DNA of 64,000 bases from Luscinia megarhynchos (GCA_034336665.1 CM067570.1:24137002-24201001); one strand, 5' to 3'; counted from the stretch's first letter, positions 24,421 to 36,765 are shown. Translations and numbers: made by a program. The notes: a model not told the origin generated them from the sequence alone.

Positions 24421-27400
24421 CTGGAAAATGAGGAGTCATTTTACATGTATTTCAAGAACATTTGAAAAATTGATGGCTCACACTTCTTATGCCAACAAAA
24501 CTGGAAGCCAAAGTAACGTTTCAGGATGACAGATATGCACAATTTTCTCTTACTGTTGACTTAATAAAGAACACTTTGTGACTAATAATTGGGAGAAAAG
24601 AAAGAGGAAGAAATGGTCTAATTGTGTTTCAAATTAAGTCTTTCCATTGACTATTTTCAGCTTAGGAAAAGCGGAACTGGAAATGCTCCAGAACAGACTT
24701 TGTGTTCTAAACTGAGGACATAACATAACTGGCAGAAAATGAAATTTGGTTTTTTTTAAGTCTTCAGAAGAAACACAAACTGAACCTCTGCCATGCCTTG
24801 TTTGTTGCTTATCTGTGACTACTCTCACAAATTGGAGTCCAACATCCTTCACATCTGCTAATCACACAACACATGGACCATAAGGAAAAGTACTCAAACT
24901 TTAAGCTCCCAAAATACAAAACCCAATAATGCTCTATTCCTGCAAGAGCTAAAACAGACCACAAGCCTTCTTTAAACCACCTACAAATAACAGATGAGAT
25001 TCAGCAGTCCAACTCTATTTTAAGACACCATTGCCTAACAAAGAACATATATATCATCAGTTTATTTGTCTGCATAGATCAACAGTTAGCTGCCTTTTCA
25101 TACAATGCAACATTTAGCAATTCCACATAAAACATGACCCTCAATTTTAAATGGGTATCAAAGTTTCTGTGTTATACCACTGCACAGGCAGATGAAATGC
25201 TAATATGTCCATGTAAGAACTATAGCAAAATTGCAATGAAACACAAACTTTATTATCCCTTATGTCTATGTCAAGTTTTCCATTTTATCCCACAGGATCT
25301 TTTATCCAGCATAGATTTATTTATATGTGCTGGGCTTACATGACAATTGCTACTAACTGTGATGCTTCCAAAGCTCCCTTTTTAACTCTGAAAGAAACAT
25401 TAATGTTTACACTGTCTTCTCTGTCAAGTGAAGCAAAAACCATGTGGCTTTATTGCACTGGCACTCTCTTCTCATGATTTTTACCACTCATGCATCAAGT
25501 ATAAATCTACAATGAGTTTAAGTAAAAGCTAAAAAATAAAATGCAATTAAATCATGTAGTGTTACAGCTAAATTTTGCATTATCTTTGTATGTGCAGAAT
25601 CTCTCAGCTATGCAAACTGGGTTACAGACATAAAGAGGGTGGGGGGTGATGCTGAACTGTGCCAGACCAGATGGCAGACTTCAAACTTATCTGCAACCTC
25701 TTCACTGAGTGTGTGCAGGACAGTAACAATGACTGCCCATGAATGGAGCCTTTCACCCGCCAGACACAAACTGCTACATAAGCATCATCAGCACAGTTCT
25801 CTATTCTCTCCCCTCTGCTTTCTTCTCCTTCTGCTCTAGCACAGCTCACTGAAAACAGAGACAGCTTCTTGCTGGCAGAGGGACCAAAGGAAGAAGAAAA
25901 AGATAATGTGGGTGGAGGCAGCAAGTTAGTCACAGAGACATCATTTCCCCTACCTACAACTTCAATAATTTGGTCTACATAGGGGTAAAGTAACTTCCCC
26001 CAGAAACAACATTTTAAGGTGCATGCCACTCATTACACAACTAAAAGCATAGAAAATGAAATGCAACCTACCAATTTAAGAAAGAGTACTGTTCAAGCAA
26101 GGATCTGTGAAGTCATTTTGCCAAAGACAAATTTCAATTTAGCAAAAAAATTATGGGGATTAGGGTGGGGTGGAGACAACTTTTCTTTTTATTCAACAGT
26201 AATTAAGGGGAGACTGAAGACAAGAACATAAGTGCAGTCAGAAAACACTTAGTACCACCAAGACAAGACCTCAAGACTACAAAGTGATAGTCTTTGAAAA
26301 CTTCAACACTCAGAGTGTCTAAAGAGATAGTACTAAGAAAGGCAAGCAAGAAAGGAAGCAAATTAAGCCATGATGACAACTAATAAACCCACAGTTTTAC
26401 ACAACCAAGGGAACTCTAGCCAACTCCCCTGAAAGTGGCCTAAAGACAAATTCAGAATGAGTACAAGGATGGTCCCGGCCAATGTGACCCTGAGAGTGAT
26501 TATCTGTCGTCATGCTGATTTATCTTCAACCCCAGGAATTTCCTACAGCACTGGCTGCTAGGAAGAAGAGGAACACAAGACACTAAGGTGCCTGTCCAAA
26601 TGCTCAGGCAAGAAGTTCTGAATAATCAATTGCAACCAATGAGTTCCTGCTCTCCCTTCCAGCCTCCAGTCCTTGGCTACAACCCTGCTAACATCCAACA
26701 GTCCTCTAAGCTCTGCAGTTTATCTAAATAACACAGAATGAGACCCAGAATAGAAGCACAAAGTGTTGGTGCACTAAGTACAGGCTAAGTGTCAAAGCTG
26801 GGACAAGGGAGGAAATGACAGTGTAAGAAAGAACTGTGAGGAAGGAAAGATGAGAGGAAAGGGAAGTCACATCTCCCATTTCTGGTGGTTGTGGAAATGC
26901 AGCCATTTTTCCATAGCATTGGTCCCCATTACCAGCCAGACAGAATATCAGGCAACATCTACCTTCTGTGGGCTGCTCTTTTACAGGATTTCCCTGCATT
27001 TCCAGCTCAGAGGGCTCTTAAATACAGAGCAGAACTATTTTTTAAGATAGAATATTGAAGTTTATGACTGCAAAGCCTAATTTCCTTTTTCAGACAAGCA
27101 TTTCTTCCCATCAGAACGGTCTTCCATTTTTCTCAGGAAGAGCATAACATGAAGTTGCAGCAGAAAGGATGACTTTTTGAAGTACCTATAAGGCTTGGAG
27201 AATACAGAAAGTATCGGTCAAAAGGGCAGAGCTGCCAAGACACTGATTTCTTTCAGAAGAGCCACAGCAGAAAAGAAAAATTTTAAAGGTCAGCTCACCT
27301 ATAGGCAGTCTCAAGGAAGACAGGCAAAATAAAAGAGCTAACTTGAAGCACTTCTTCAGAGTAACAAATCTCAAAACAGATCTGCTGTGACCATGAATAA

Positions 27401-28638
27401 ATAGCCTCTCCCACTTTCTGCATAAAAACTATTAGGTTTTTTTCCCTATATGGACATTAGTATGTCTTCAAAGGCTTTTTCCTCAGAGGGATGTTTTCTA
27501 TTAGAAACAGCACCATTGAGTCAACTGTGTGGGTGGGAGGGCACAATTCAGCCCTACTGGTAAAAGGTGATTTTGATTCACAATTTAGCCAAGAGGATTA
27601 ATAAACCCTTAAACTAGTTTTGGGGCACTAAATGGATGACATAGGAAATAAACAGCTTTGTTGATACCAAATGACTCTTCCAAAGAATCCATTTAAAAGC
27701 TAAATTAATTTTAAAAACACCACCACAGAATGTGTCACAAGAAAAAAAAAAGTGATTTCCCTTTCTCTGTTCACCAGTGATGAGACAAGAAACTTGCTTC
27801 TCAGTAAGAAGTCCCATCCCACCACATAACAATTTTAACACCGAATAGTTAAATACCAATTCTGTAAACCTGGGGACAACTTCTCAAAATTGAACACCTT
27901 CTTCAGGCTACTGAAATAAAAAATAATATAGAGCCAAAGCAAACAGGATGGTTAGTGAGCGCAGAGGTTTCTGTTCTCAAGAGGAGAGCAGAATCTGGAA
28001 CTCAAATTACTGATGCTTTCTTGCTTACCTCCTACAAAGGAATCAGAACCAATCATTCTTATCAACTTATCTGGCAGAGAAACAATAGCACATTCTTATA
28101 TGAGAAGCAATCACTGTGTTTGTACAAAGGCAGCCCTCACATGTGTTTGAGAGAAACTTTTGGGGATGAGTTTGAGCCTTGCAGTCAGTGGCCAAGAGTT
28201 CAGAAAAGCAACTGAAACAGCAACTGCAACACTTGCAGCACTACACATTAGCTTCCTGTGGAATCAAAGCAACTTCTTGACCTCTGTTCCTTGATTCACC
28301 AACATCAAGGTAGTTAAGGGCAGCAGGTGGTTTGTTGATTACTCATGACACAAAGGATTGAAAAATCTGGGAGACCAGAAGGGCAATTTTACTGATGTCT
28401 CAAGCACATAACTCCCAAAGAAAAAGACAGAATCTAGAGGGAGACCTGCAAGATCAACTGCAGAAAACACCTTGCATAAAAATTAAAAAAATGAAACATT
28501 CATGCTTTTCTTATGCTATGCAAGCTAGAGCAACTAATCCACTAATTTTTAGCCTGAGAAGAGACCAAAATGCAAGACTGCCTAACTTTCTACATCATAA
28601 AGACAGATATATAATTATGATTAACAGCTGGAGATGCT

Positions 28639-28679
28639 AAAAAAAAAACCAAACAACAAAAAAACAACCAACCAAAAAT
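28639..28679 (+). repeat. A-rich low-complexity tract (AAC/ACC-interrupted)
   Basis: A-runs separated by single or paired C, of the kind common in avian introns. No function assigned. Confidence 0.85.
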
Positions 28680-29908
28680 AAGGCTTATCATACCATAAAA
28701 AGAAAACGTTCTGTAAACAAACAACAATATAATCAATGACTGTCATAGGCTGGGCTTGAACACTTAGGCCAAAAGCAATAATGCAAAGGTTTGCATTTTA
28801 ACTTTCCAGAGAGCAAAGGGCACATTTCTATCTGTTTTGTTTCACTCGATAGATCTCCAATAAAAGCACACTGAACACAAACTTCTTATACAAAAAGAAA
28901 GTTGACCTAAACTGTCAATCATTTCTCACCATTTCAAATAAAGATTTAAAAGTATATCCTCAATGAGTTAATCACAAGACTGACAAGCCTACATGGTTCA
29001 CTTTACATCTGCTGCAGATGTGTAGAACCATGCTTTTAGTACAGCCCATTCAGAATAGTTTTAATTATTGATTAGAATAAACTCAGCTTGTTCCAGTTTT
29101 TTCTCATGAAAGAGAACATGCATATAAGTACAACTGACATTTTAACAGGCCAAATTTCTGTTTCAGAGAGTAGTTCTACAAAAGAACTTCTAAGTTTAAG
29201 TTCTCAAAATTCACCGGAACATTTTCCACATTTTCTCTCACAAGCCACCAGCACTTGCAATGCCCACTAAACTGGCTGTTCTTACTGAAGTTTCCTCTCT
29301 GATTAATCAATGTCAAAGCATCAAAATTCCAAACAAATATCTGCTAACGTATTGCAGCCCAGTCACTTTTCTGTGTTGTGTATTGCTTCAAAGAGCTCCT
29401 CCTGTCATACATTAAACAAGCATATTAAGTAGCAGCAAATTACTGGTATAGTTTTGCTCCAGACAGACACCCACAGATTGCTTCCTGTGTTTCAGGTATT
29501 AACTGTAGTGTAACAGGAATGGAATTTTGTCAAGTACCTTTTCTTTTTCCCACAGCTATGCATTCCTCAGATTTAAATTAAAGGCAATGTGATATGTACT
29601 TTGAATAAATATTAACTTTAAAAATATTAAAATGCATGATTGGCTTGAGAGGAGGAAGAGATGGGGAAAGCTCTTAAAAAAAACGAAAATCAAACACATT
29701 CTTTTATAAGAAGTTTCCTTGCAGACATAACCAAAACCAGAGAAAGAAGTAGCTACAACATTGGCAGTTTACTTGCTGTAAAAGCAAGTCTTCAATCAAC
29801 CCCACTGCACTGCAGATATTTAACTATGAGTGTTAGCACAGGGAGTGAGGAGTATGTCTGAAGAGAAAAACCCAAACCAAACCAAAGTCTTGAATTAGCT
29901 GTACCTAC

Positions 29909-30426
29909 CTCAGTGATTGGCTGCCCTTGTGATGTCAAGTCCAGTTCCTGAGGTCTCGTCACCTTATCGATATCCAAGGAGTCCATGCTGGAAGCTGCCG
30001 AGGTGACGCTGGAACGGGAGGAGTTACTGATGGAGCGCGCCTCAGCATCGCTCACGGTGCCAGCAGACGCTGTCCTCCTGTGCTGGGCAGTAACCCCTGG
30101 CTTGGTGTCTTCTGCAACGGACTGCTGGGCTGCTTCATCCATGCTCAAAGAGGCCTTCTCTAACTGGGCAGTGATGTCATCCAGAGACACGTTGGCATGT
30201 GGCGGTTTAGTCGCCTTAGCAGAGGAGGAGGACAATCCTTTCACGCTGCCGTGCTTAGTGGAAGATCGACTAGCAGGTGGTTTCTGAGTTTTGGGTTCTG
30301 TGGCAAGGCGTTTCACTGCAGCATTGTTTGCTGAATGAGAGCCGAAGCTGCTGAGCTCCTGCTCTATGGAACAGAGATCAGCCATCAGGGCATCCAGATC
30401 CACAGTCTCCCCCTGATTCAGGGCTT
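29909..30426 (-). CDS. RAPH1: RAPH1 large N-terminal exon, residues 76-248
   Basis: This is the largest coding exon in the window, 518 bp, phase 1 to phase 0. It opens EALNQGETVDLDALMADL, residues 76-93, an amphipathic Leu-rich helix up to about L100. It corresponds in position to the second talin-binding site known in RIAM and lamellipodin. A low-complexity Ser/Lys/Pro linker follows (about 101-155), then a short helix around LDDITAQLEKASLSMDEA (157-174). Next is a Ser/Thr-rich stretch (about 188-226) with a basophilic-kinase-like HRRTAS site at 191-196 and the conserved block SMDSLDIDKVTRPQEL at 222-237. The acceptor is TTGTTGCAG and the donor GAG|GTAGGT. The exon is visibly richer in G+C and CpG than the surrounding introns. 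Phosphorylation of the Ser-rich part is inference. If the donor were not used the frame would stay open for 38 more codons. Confidence 0.98.
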
Positions 30427-31245
30427 CTGCAACAAACAAGAGCAGTCAGAGTAGCAGTATGTTCAGAGTTATTTCATTTACAATGCCTTACTTTGTGTTA
30501 TCAAATCTCATGGTTAAGAGAGCAAAGGAACCAGTATTTTCTTTTCCCATCTATATTGCAGAATAACTGCACACTGCTGAACAGAAATTCATTTGCTCTA
30601 CTATCCTTGACCAGTGCAACCTTCACACTATTTAGGCTAAACTCATTCGTCAGCAAAATAAGTCTATGAAAGCTCAGATTACATCTGAAAAGTTTAATCT
30701 GCTTTCTTGTGAATGGAATGTAAAAATGCTTTTACACAGCATGCCTCACTTTTCGAAAAGGTGCTAAGAATTTTCTGCTAAAGTAATGCAACTGCTTTAA
30801 AAAAAACCCACAAAACCAAAACAAAAATACTATATACATACTCAAACCTTTAAATTAAGATTTCCTTCTGTTTATCCTGAAAGCATTCTGTAGCTATATT
30901 TCTGCATCCTGTTCCGTAAAACAAGATGCTCTTTTTTCCCAGTTAACAGACACACATTATTTCATTCTTTCATGAGACCAGATCCCAGAACAAGCATTTT
31001 TATATAAATACTACTCTACAGTTCTCAGATATTAGGTATTGTAAAAGATACTATTTTAGGAGACTCAAATATTTGAAAAAAAGGACACCAGAATGCAAAG
31101 CCTTCAGCAAATACACTCTCACCTCAGATACAAGTGTATTCAAATGTTCTTATATTTTACAACATTTTAATTTATAGTTGGAATAGGTTTTTTTCCTTAA
31201 ACTAGTGTTTTTCTTAAACTACATCTGGTAAATAATTCAACAAAC
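30427..31245 (-). other. RAPH1: RAPH1 819-bp intron after residue 75
   Basis: A short phase-1 intron with the unusual donor GTTTGT and a good acceptor, TTGTTTGTTGCAG. It is AT-rich and no other feature was recognised. Confidence 0.9.
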
Positions 31246-31351
31246 CATTCAAATTGTACATGGAGAAGCGATATGAGAAGTTGGCAAGATTGGTTTCCTG
31301 GCGGAGAGGTGACCTCTTCACTGGTGCCACAGGTTTTTCTGCATCCAAACT
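31246..31351 (-). CDS. RAPH1: RAPH1 exon, residues 41-75 plus first base of codon 76
   Basis: This exon encodes a basic linker between the two talin-binding-type helices of lamellipodin. It contains the family motifs KRSPLRQET and NFSYRFSMYNLN. The acceptor is TTTTGCAG, and the first codon AGT continues directly from the phase-0 end of the previous exon. The exon is 106 bp and ends AAT TTG AAT G, in phase 1. The final G completes a Glu codon with the AA that opens the next exon. The donor reads GTTTGT: it has the invariant GT but departs from GTRAGT at positions +3 and +4, so it looks weaker than the other donors in this gene. Reading past the donor gives ten codons and then a stop. The sequence matches mammalian RAPH1 closely, with a few conservative changes. 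Confidence 0.96.
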
Positions 31352-31980
31352 CTGCAAAAGATCAAGAAAAGGGCAAAATAAAACAAGGAACTGGACAAGC
31401 AAATCTTTAAGATAAATGAGAATTATTTTCTCTAAGATTAATTTTTCAAAAGTTACTGGTAAATAAAATAACCCCTGTTTTACAGGCTTTAGACTGAAAA
31501 CAAACATCGTCATCCTACAGAGATTTAACTTCAGGTAAGTAGTGAAGAAAAGTTGTTAAATGTATTCTGCTTTTTTTCAGAATCAAAATGAGAGAACGAG
31601 AGAAGCATTTTCCAAATACTTCTTTCAGTGGTGTTAGACACTAGCTCATTTTGAAACAGACAGCTGACTTACCTTTAACTACTTCTCTGCAGGAAACTGC
31701 ACAACATTCAAACTGGGATAAGAGTCTAAGATGTGGTCTATATGTGGTGATACCCACCATTAGCTTATGAGTAAAATCATGGTATAAGTGCTTGCAAACA
31801 TTCAATGAAGAACCTTACTTTATTAACAGAGATTTAAATTCACTAAATTCAGAATTTTTTTCCCAACAGTATTTCCTGTCAATAACATTAAGTTATGAAA
31901 ACCAACCTCAGCCAGTTTATGTAGGACACATTTTTTAGGAAAAACAGCATCAGTTAAAAAAAGAAACTCTAACCAATAAA

Positions 31981-32203
31981 CTGAATTGTTGTGTTATGAT
32001 GGCTAACAGGGTATAGTACTGTAATAAATACCAGGATTTTTATAAGTAGCAAGCAGTAGGGCACCGTGATACAGCTGCTGATCCAAGAAGTACAGGGTCA
32101 GGAGCTGCTGGCCCTGAAGTGGAATGTGTTACATGGGGAATCCAGCTCTTGCTGTCACTGAAGTTCAACAGGCCTGCAGATCATCTGAAATTAGGGAACG
32201 CTT
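31981..32203 (+). repeat. Duplicated intronic unit, copy 1
   Basis: This segment aligns along its length with 33485-33707. Shared blocks include TTTTATAAGTAGCAAGCAG, CCAAGAAGTACA, GGAATGTGTTACATGGGGAA, CTTGCTGTCACT and CATCTGAAATTA. Identity is roughly 85% by eye. Copy 1 carries a few extra bases before CTTGCTGTCACT and lacks a four-base insert after AAGTACA. The family was not recognised; it may be a local duplication or a low-copy repeat. Confidence 0.8.
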
Positions 32204-33484
32204 GCACTGATAAAGAGTTCCTGACCTGAAGGAAAAGCATCTTCTAGTTCCAACAGAATAAAGTTTCTCACCTAAACTTGTTATGTTCATTTTCTACATA
32301 TTTACTCAAGCCTTTGTTAAAAAGATCAAATGCACTACTTTTTCCCCTAGTATTTATTCTTCCTGAGCTCCCTTCTCTCCTCAGCTTGGCCTGGATTTCA
32401 AAAAAAAAAACAAAAGCAAACCACTATAACCCTAGAGACATCAGTGAAACTCAAGACAGAAGAGGCAAGTTAGGCCCCGTTCCTTCAGACTAAATCCACA
32501 GACTGCTACAAAAGATTTCCTGTGAAGCAAATATGTTCTGGTTAAAAGCAGCTCAGCAGTGTTTTACTGGTTTTAATAAAGTTATTACAGATCATTGGAC
32601 ACATATGATATGCCCTCACTATTATCTGAGCACATTCTCCGTAACTGCTAAAAAAGCAGTTTGGAGAACTGCTAAAAACTTCAACAGCACCAAAAACTTA
32701 ATTCTAAATAATCTCAAGAAGCAAGGTAATTTTTTTTTTCATTTAACCTGCACCATACAGCAGGATAACTAAAGCAGAATAAATACTATCATCAACGCCA
32801 AATATTGCTCACACGCACTGGAGATTTTGTGACTTTGTTTTATAATGCTTTTGTTAGACCAAGAGTTAAAGAGGGAAAGTGAATTCAAATGATTCCCATG
32901 GGTATTTAAAAAGCACCTACATCTGGGTCTTACTTTAAATAGCCTCAAAATAAACATTTAGGAAACTTAAAAAGAAATTGAATATGAAGGATCTCAGGGA
33001 CAAAAACCTTTCCTCTACTGCTCTTGAAATCCAGCTGATAGATAGCAACAAATGCTGAAACTACAGGAGAATGCGTTTTGGATCTCTCTAACTAATCACC
33101 TCCTTCAAGATTTGATGATTGTCCAAATAAATGAACTGAGACACAACCAACTCCATTAACTTGTGTATACAGAACAATATGAGGTCATTCAAAGTTTTGG
33201 GGAACATGTCATTTCTTAGTAGTTGCGAAAGATAGAAGGGCAACTATCAGGCTATGTTGCAGACTGCCTTGAACAGCAATATGAAGGTAAGAAACAAATA
33301 ACGTGGATCCTATCATTAAGTACCTCTTAGTAGGTTTTAAGAAATTTGCATGGGCCAACAACAAACAGACATTACCTTGAAGTCTGCATGTCAATAGTGT
33401 AGCTATAAGCCCCAAGTATACTTATATTTTTAGGCTGCTCATACTTTAAAAAATGAGGCAGAGAACAAAGAGTATAAGACCCAT

Positions 33485-33707
33485 TGAATTGTTATGGTGT
33501 GGTATGGTGGCTAACATGATGGCTATAATAAATACCAAGACTTTTATAAGTAGCAAGCAGCAGGACAACTGTAATCCAGCTGCTGACCCAAGAAGTACAT
33601 GACAGGGTCAGAAGCTGCTGTCCCTGCAGCGGAATGTGTTACATGGGGAATCTTGCTGTCACTAAAGCTCAACAGGTCTGCAAAACATCTGAAATTAAGC
33701 AATGCTT
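33485..33707 (+). repeat. Duplicated intronic unit, copy 2, flanked by AGACCCATTG
   Basis: Second copy of the unit at 31981-32203, same orientation, about 1.5 kb away. AGACCCATTG occurs immediately before it (33477-33486) and again after it (33718-33727). The latter forms a perfect palindrome with AATGGGTCT at 33709-33717. The flanks could be a target-site duplication or short terminal inverted repeats of a non-autonomous transposon. Copy 1 does not show the same flanks, so the boundary is uncertain. Confidence 0.75.
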
Positions 33708-34787
33708 AATGGGTCTGAGACCCATTGTGTTCCTCTGTGAATATCCTCCTCAAGGCAATTTACAACATCCATGCCATCAAAATGGTTCACACCATTAAAA
33801 ACCCTTCAAAGTAAGGGTTAAAAACCCTTTAAAAGCAGCAAGAATTAGTATATACAGACTCTTCCATTAATTTCAGAAGGCAGGATTCTTTACTTCCCTG
33901 CATGTGTGAGCTCAGGAAAAAAAAAATCATTTTCCCCTATAGTGCTATATACATTTAGAACTTGCTGGCAGAGACAGTAACAGATGACCCTGAATTTGAA
34001 ATACTGTTACATGATTAGCTCAATTTTCCCTCAGTCTTCAGGTAAGATGAAGATGAGAAAAAACTGCCTCTTCTGTAGCTTAATGAATCTTCAGTTGTCA
34101 CAACTCTACTTAGTTCTACTTGACAAACAGGGAGAAGATTAAATATGTTATTCAGGAAGGCCAGTTCACACAGCTGAAACAGCCCTGCAGGCAGTCAAAG
34201 AGAAATGGCTGATCACCCCAGGAATGCAGCATACCATGCAAAATGCAGTATCTGCTCGTGAAGCAAAGGAAAAGCACTAGAAAGGAAGGACTGAAAGATG
34301 TCCTATCAGCTTCTTCACAGATGCAGGAGTATTCTGGAACAATGGTGAGTCCTTGAGGGTGTATCAGGGTATCTTATTATGTCATCGGTGGCAACATCCA
34401 CAATTTTTTCTTATTGCTGTTCAGGTGCAACAAATAAATGCTGTCATGGCTGGACAATGTCAAACCATGTTTTGAGACACAGCCTATCTCTTGTCAGCTC
34501 AAGTCCATGCTGCTCTCCATATATAAGGACAAAATACCAATTCTATAATTCTTGGAAGGAACCATACCCTTTGTGATACATCAAACTAGCAGGTTGTGCA
34601 AAATGAATATAACAACCTCAGGATGGGAAAAATGAGCCAATTTATAAACCTTTAAAGATTACTGAACTGATCACAGGCTATGGTCTGCCTTGCTGCGGTG
34701 ACAGTGTCAAGCAGTTGGCATCCAACTGAAAAGAAACGTAATACTAACAAAAAAATTCTTCTGTGAGATAATTGAAACCTCCCTCAC

Positions 34788-34907
34788 CTGTGTGAGTTTG
34801 TCCAGTTCACCCAGCCAGGCCCCAAACATCTTGTCGAGATCCTGATCTTCCTTATCACTATCTTCTTCTGCACCATGGTCAAGCTCTTCATCTGACAATT
34901 GCTCCAT
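34788..34907 (-). CDS. RAPH1: RAPH1 (lamellipodin) exon with annotated-type start, residues 1-40
   Basis: Lamellipodin is an MRL-family (Mig-10/RIAM/lamellipodin) adaptor at the leading edge that links Ras-family GTPases and phosphoinositides to Ena/VASP, WAVE and talin. This exon gives the family's known N-terminus, starting MEQLSDEELDHG. An acidic stretch (about residues 5-26) is followed by an amphipathic helix, residues 24-38, with L24, M27, F28, W31, L32, L35 and L38 on one face. In RIAM the equivalent helix is the first talin-binding site. The exon begins exactly at the ATG: the bases before it on the minus strand are a T/C tract ending in CAG. It ends ...ACA CAG followed by the donor GTGAGG, in phase 0. 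Because the exon starts at the ATG, any 5' UTR or upstream coding sequence must come from another exon (see 54747-54936). Identification rests on remembered similarity to vertebrate RAPH1 and is very secure. Confidence 0.97.
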
Positions 34908-36531
34908 CTGGGGGGAAAAAAAGTTTGATACTCAAATTTTCTTGTCAGTGTCCAATAAAACTGGTGTCAGCCACCACGTTTCTGAAAGTGGTCCTAAATC
35001 AAAGCAAACATCCATCCATAAACTTCATAGAAACTCCTGCTTACTAGTAAACACTTAGCATGAAAGTTGTAATAGATAATTGCAAAGCCATTATTGTAGC
35101 TCACTTTCGTCAGAATGATGTAGAAAATTATTAAGAACAGAGTTCACAGTATCTAATACGCAATCAGAAATTCATGCTAGCCTTGCATGTGCCTTCATTG
35201 CCAGCTATTGTTGGCAAAACCTATTGACATTACATTAGAAAAATCCAACTCTTGTCCAAGGAATTCAGCAGACCACAGTTAAGCAACACCATTCAACCAC
35301 AGGAAGTGCAGTCTCACTGCACTGCAAATAGATCATTCTACAAATCTGTAAACAAAAATATGCTTAAACAGGCCATAGAGAATGTCAGCAATACATCCCC
35401 TGAGACAGTTCAAGTCTTGGACACTGACAAGATCACTTCAGTGATACTGCACTATTTTTATTCAATAAAGGAACTTCTCTCTGGAAGCAAAGAGTCACCA
35501 TAACATCTCTCAGATCCTCCTTCATTTAACACATTTGTGACCAAAATAAAGACAATGCTCTCCAAAGTTTCTCTGTTATTATCTCAAAGAAAAAATCACC
35601 TTTTGTTTAAATCTCTTTTACAAATATGGTCCTCCAGCCCCTTTTATGGAGCTAAGACACACATGCCTTTCTATGTAAACTCATACTGACAAAGACAGGA
35701 TCTAGTTCAGGAAGAGAACTTACATACTTGGGGGAGGCAACAATCTAGGTAATAATTTGGAAGCAATCAGGCAGTACAGAATGTCCAGAGACACATGAGA
35801 ACAGATCCCCAGCAACAGCTACACAAAAAACCCAAAAGTGAGATGAACAGCTTGATTTAATCAAGTCATGGGCGACATAGTTCCTTGCTACATAGCTTTC
35901 AGAAAGTACCAGTTTACGTTTTGTAGATTTAAAAATTAACTAAGAGTTACTCTTCAGGAAAAGACAAATCTTGGTCTGAAAGACATCAATGTCCAACATC
36001 ACACAAACTGATAAGGCATGTTATGAAAAATGATTAAGGTGATCTCAGAGAAAAAACTGATCAATCCACTTTTTATTTTATATGACAGTTCTCATGCAAA
36101 AAACCCCTCCAAGAGTTAAAAATAGTCTTTTCTTATTATTATACATTTCTTTTACTTCATTTTAACTTGATAAAATAGGTGAGAGGAGACTTCAGAGGTG
36201 ATCTGTAATTCTGAGGCCAGCAGAAGCCAATGTCCCCCATGGACACAACATACTGCCATCCAGCTGCTCTAGGCAAAGCTGCTCCAGTCTACCCTCTGAA
36301 CTTCTACTTTTGTGGGAGAGCACAATGCATGTGCCTACCTTAAAAGAGGCAATAACATTAAAGCTAACTTGTCATGGCACACTGCACTGCACAAACACTG
36401 AACAAATTAAATTCACCATCTGAATCTCCTTTCTTCTACACTTGCTTTGAGTCCTGCACTCTAAGGAATGAAAGGAAGCGCTTCCTAGAAAATCTAAGGG
36501 TGACGATGAAATTAAAACAAAACCAATATGC

Positions 36532-36765
36532 TTATGTAATATTGCTGCATTCTTCCACCAAGACTGCAACAGTTTTTACGTTCTGTAAGCCAGGCGTGCC
36601 TTCCCCAGCAAGATTCCTCTCCATGATGCCTCCTGCAAGTCCTCCTACATACAAAACTGGAGATAGCATGGTAGCAGCAACTCATACTCTGCCTGAACTT
36701 CCACAAAGCAAACCTAAGCGGTATTCCACTTCTATGCCCCCTTCAAAGCTTTGTCTTACTACTGC
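36532..36765 (-). pseudogene. Possible decayed coding fragment, unidentified
   Basis: A minus-strand frame of 78 codons between TAA stops is broken once, by TGA at 36684-36682. The translation looks protein-like rather than low-complexity: GIEVEYRLGLLCGSSGR before the stop, and MLSPVLYVGGLAGGIMERN after it. I do not recognise a family. The opposite strand is also open here for 131 codons, which raises the chance that composition alone keeps both strands free of stops. It could be a relic of a retroelement or processed gene. Weakly supported. Confidence 0.2.

Larger units (their letters stand above)
5709..29908 (-). other. RAPH1: RAPH1 24.2-kb intron between Ser-rich exon and coiled-coil exon
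   Basis: A very long phase-0 intron with a GTAGGT donor and a CCCCCTAG acceptor. It holds three CR1 fragments (7.3, 20.6 and 20.9 kb), a GC-rich pocket near 8.5-8.8 kb, a 21-bp tandem duplication near 11.3 kb, an AT-rich palindrome cluster near 24.3 kb and A-rich tracts near 9.5 and 28.6 kb; these are listed separately. The remaining stretches show no gene: their open frames are under 140 codons, often open on both strands, and lack family similarity. Confidence 0.88.
31352..34787 (-). other. RAPH1: RAPH1 3.4-kb intron after residue 40, with duplicated unit
   Basis: A phase-0 intron with a GTGAGG donor and a TTTTGCAG acceptor. Its main internal feature is two diverged direct copies of a ~223-bp unit at 31981-32203 and 33485-33707. 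No exon-like sequence was seen between them. Confidence 0.88.

Noticed and set aside
25622..26029. 135-codon open frame on the minus strand, the longest outside the recognised exons
   Set aside because: No recognisable domain, no convincing splice sites at its edges, and composition with scattered Pro/Ser/Cys. The opposite strand is also partly open. Treated as chance.
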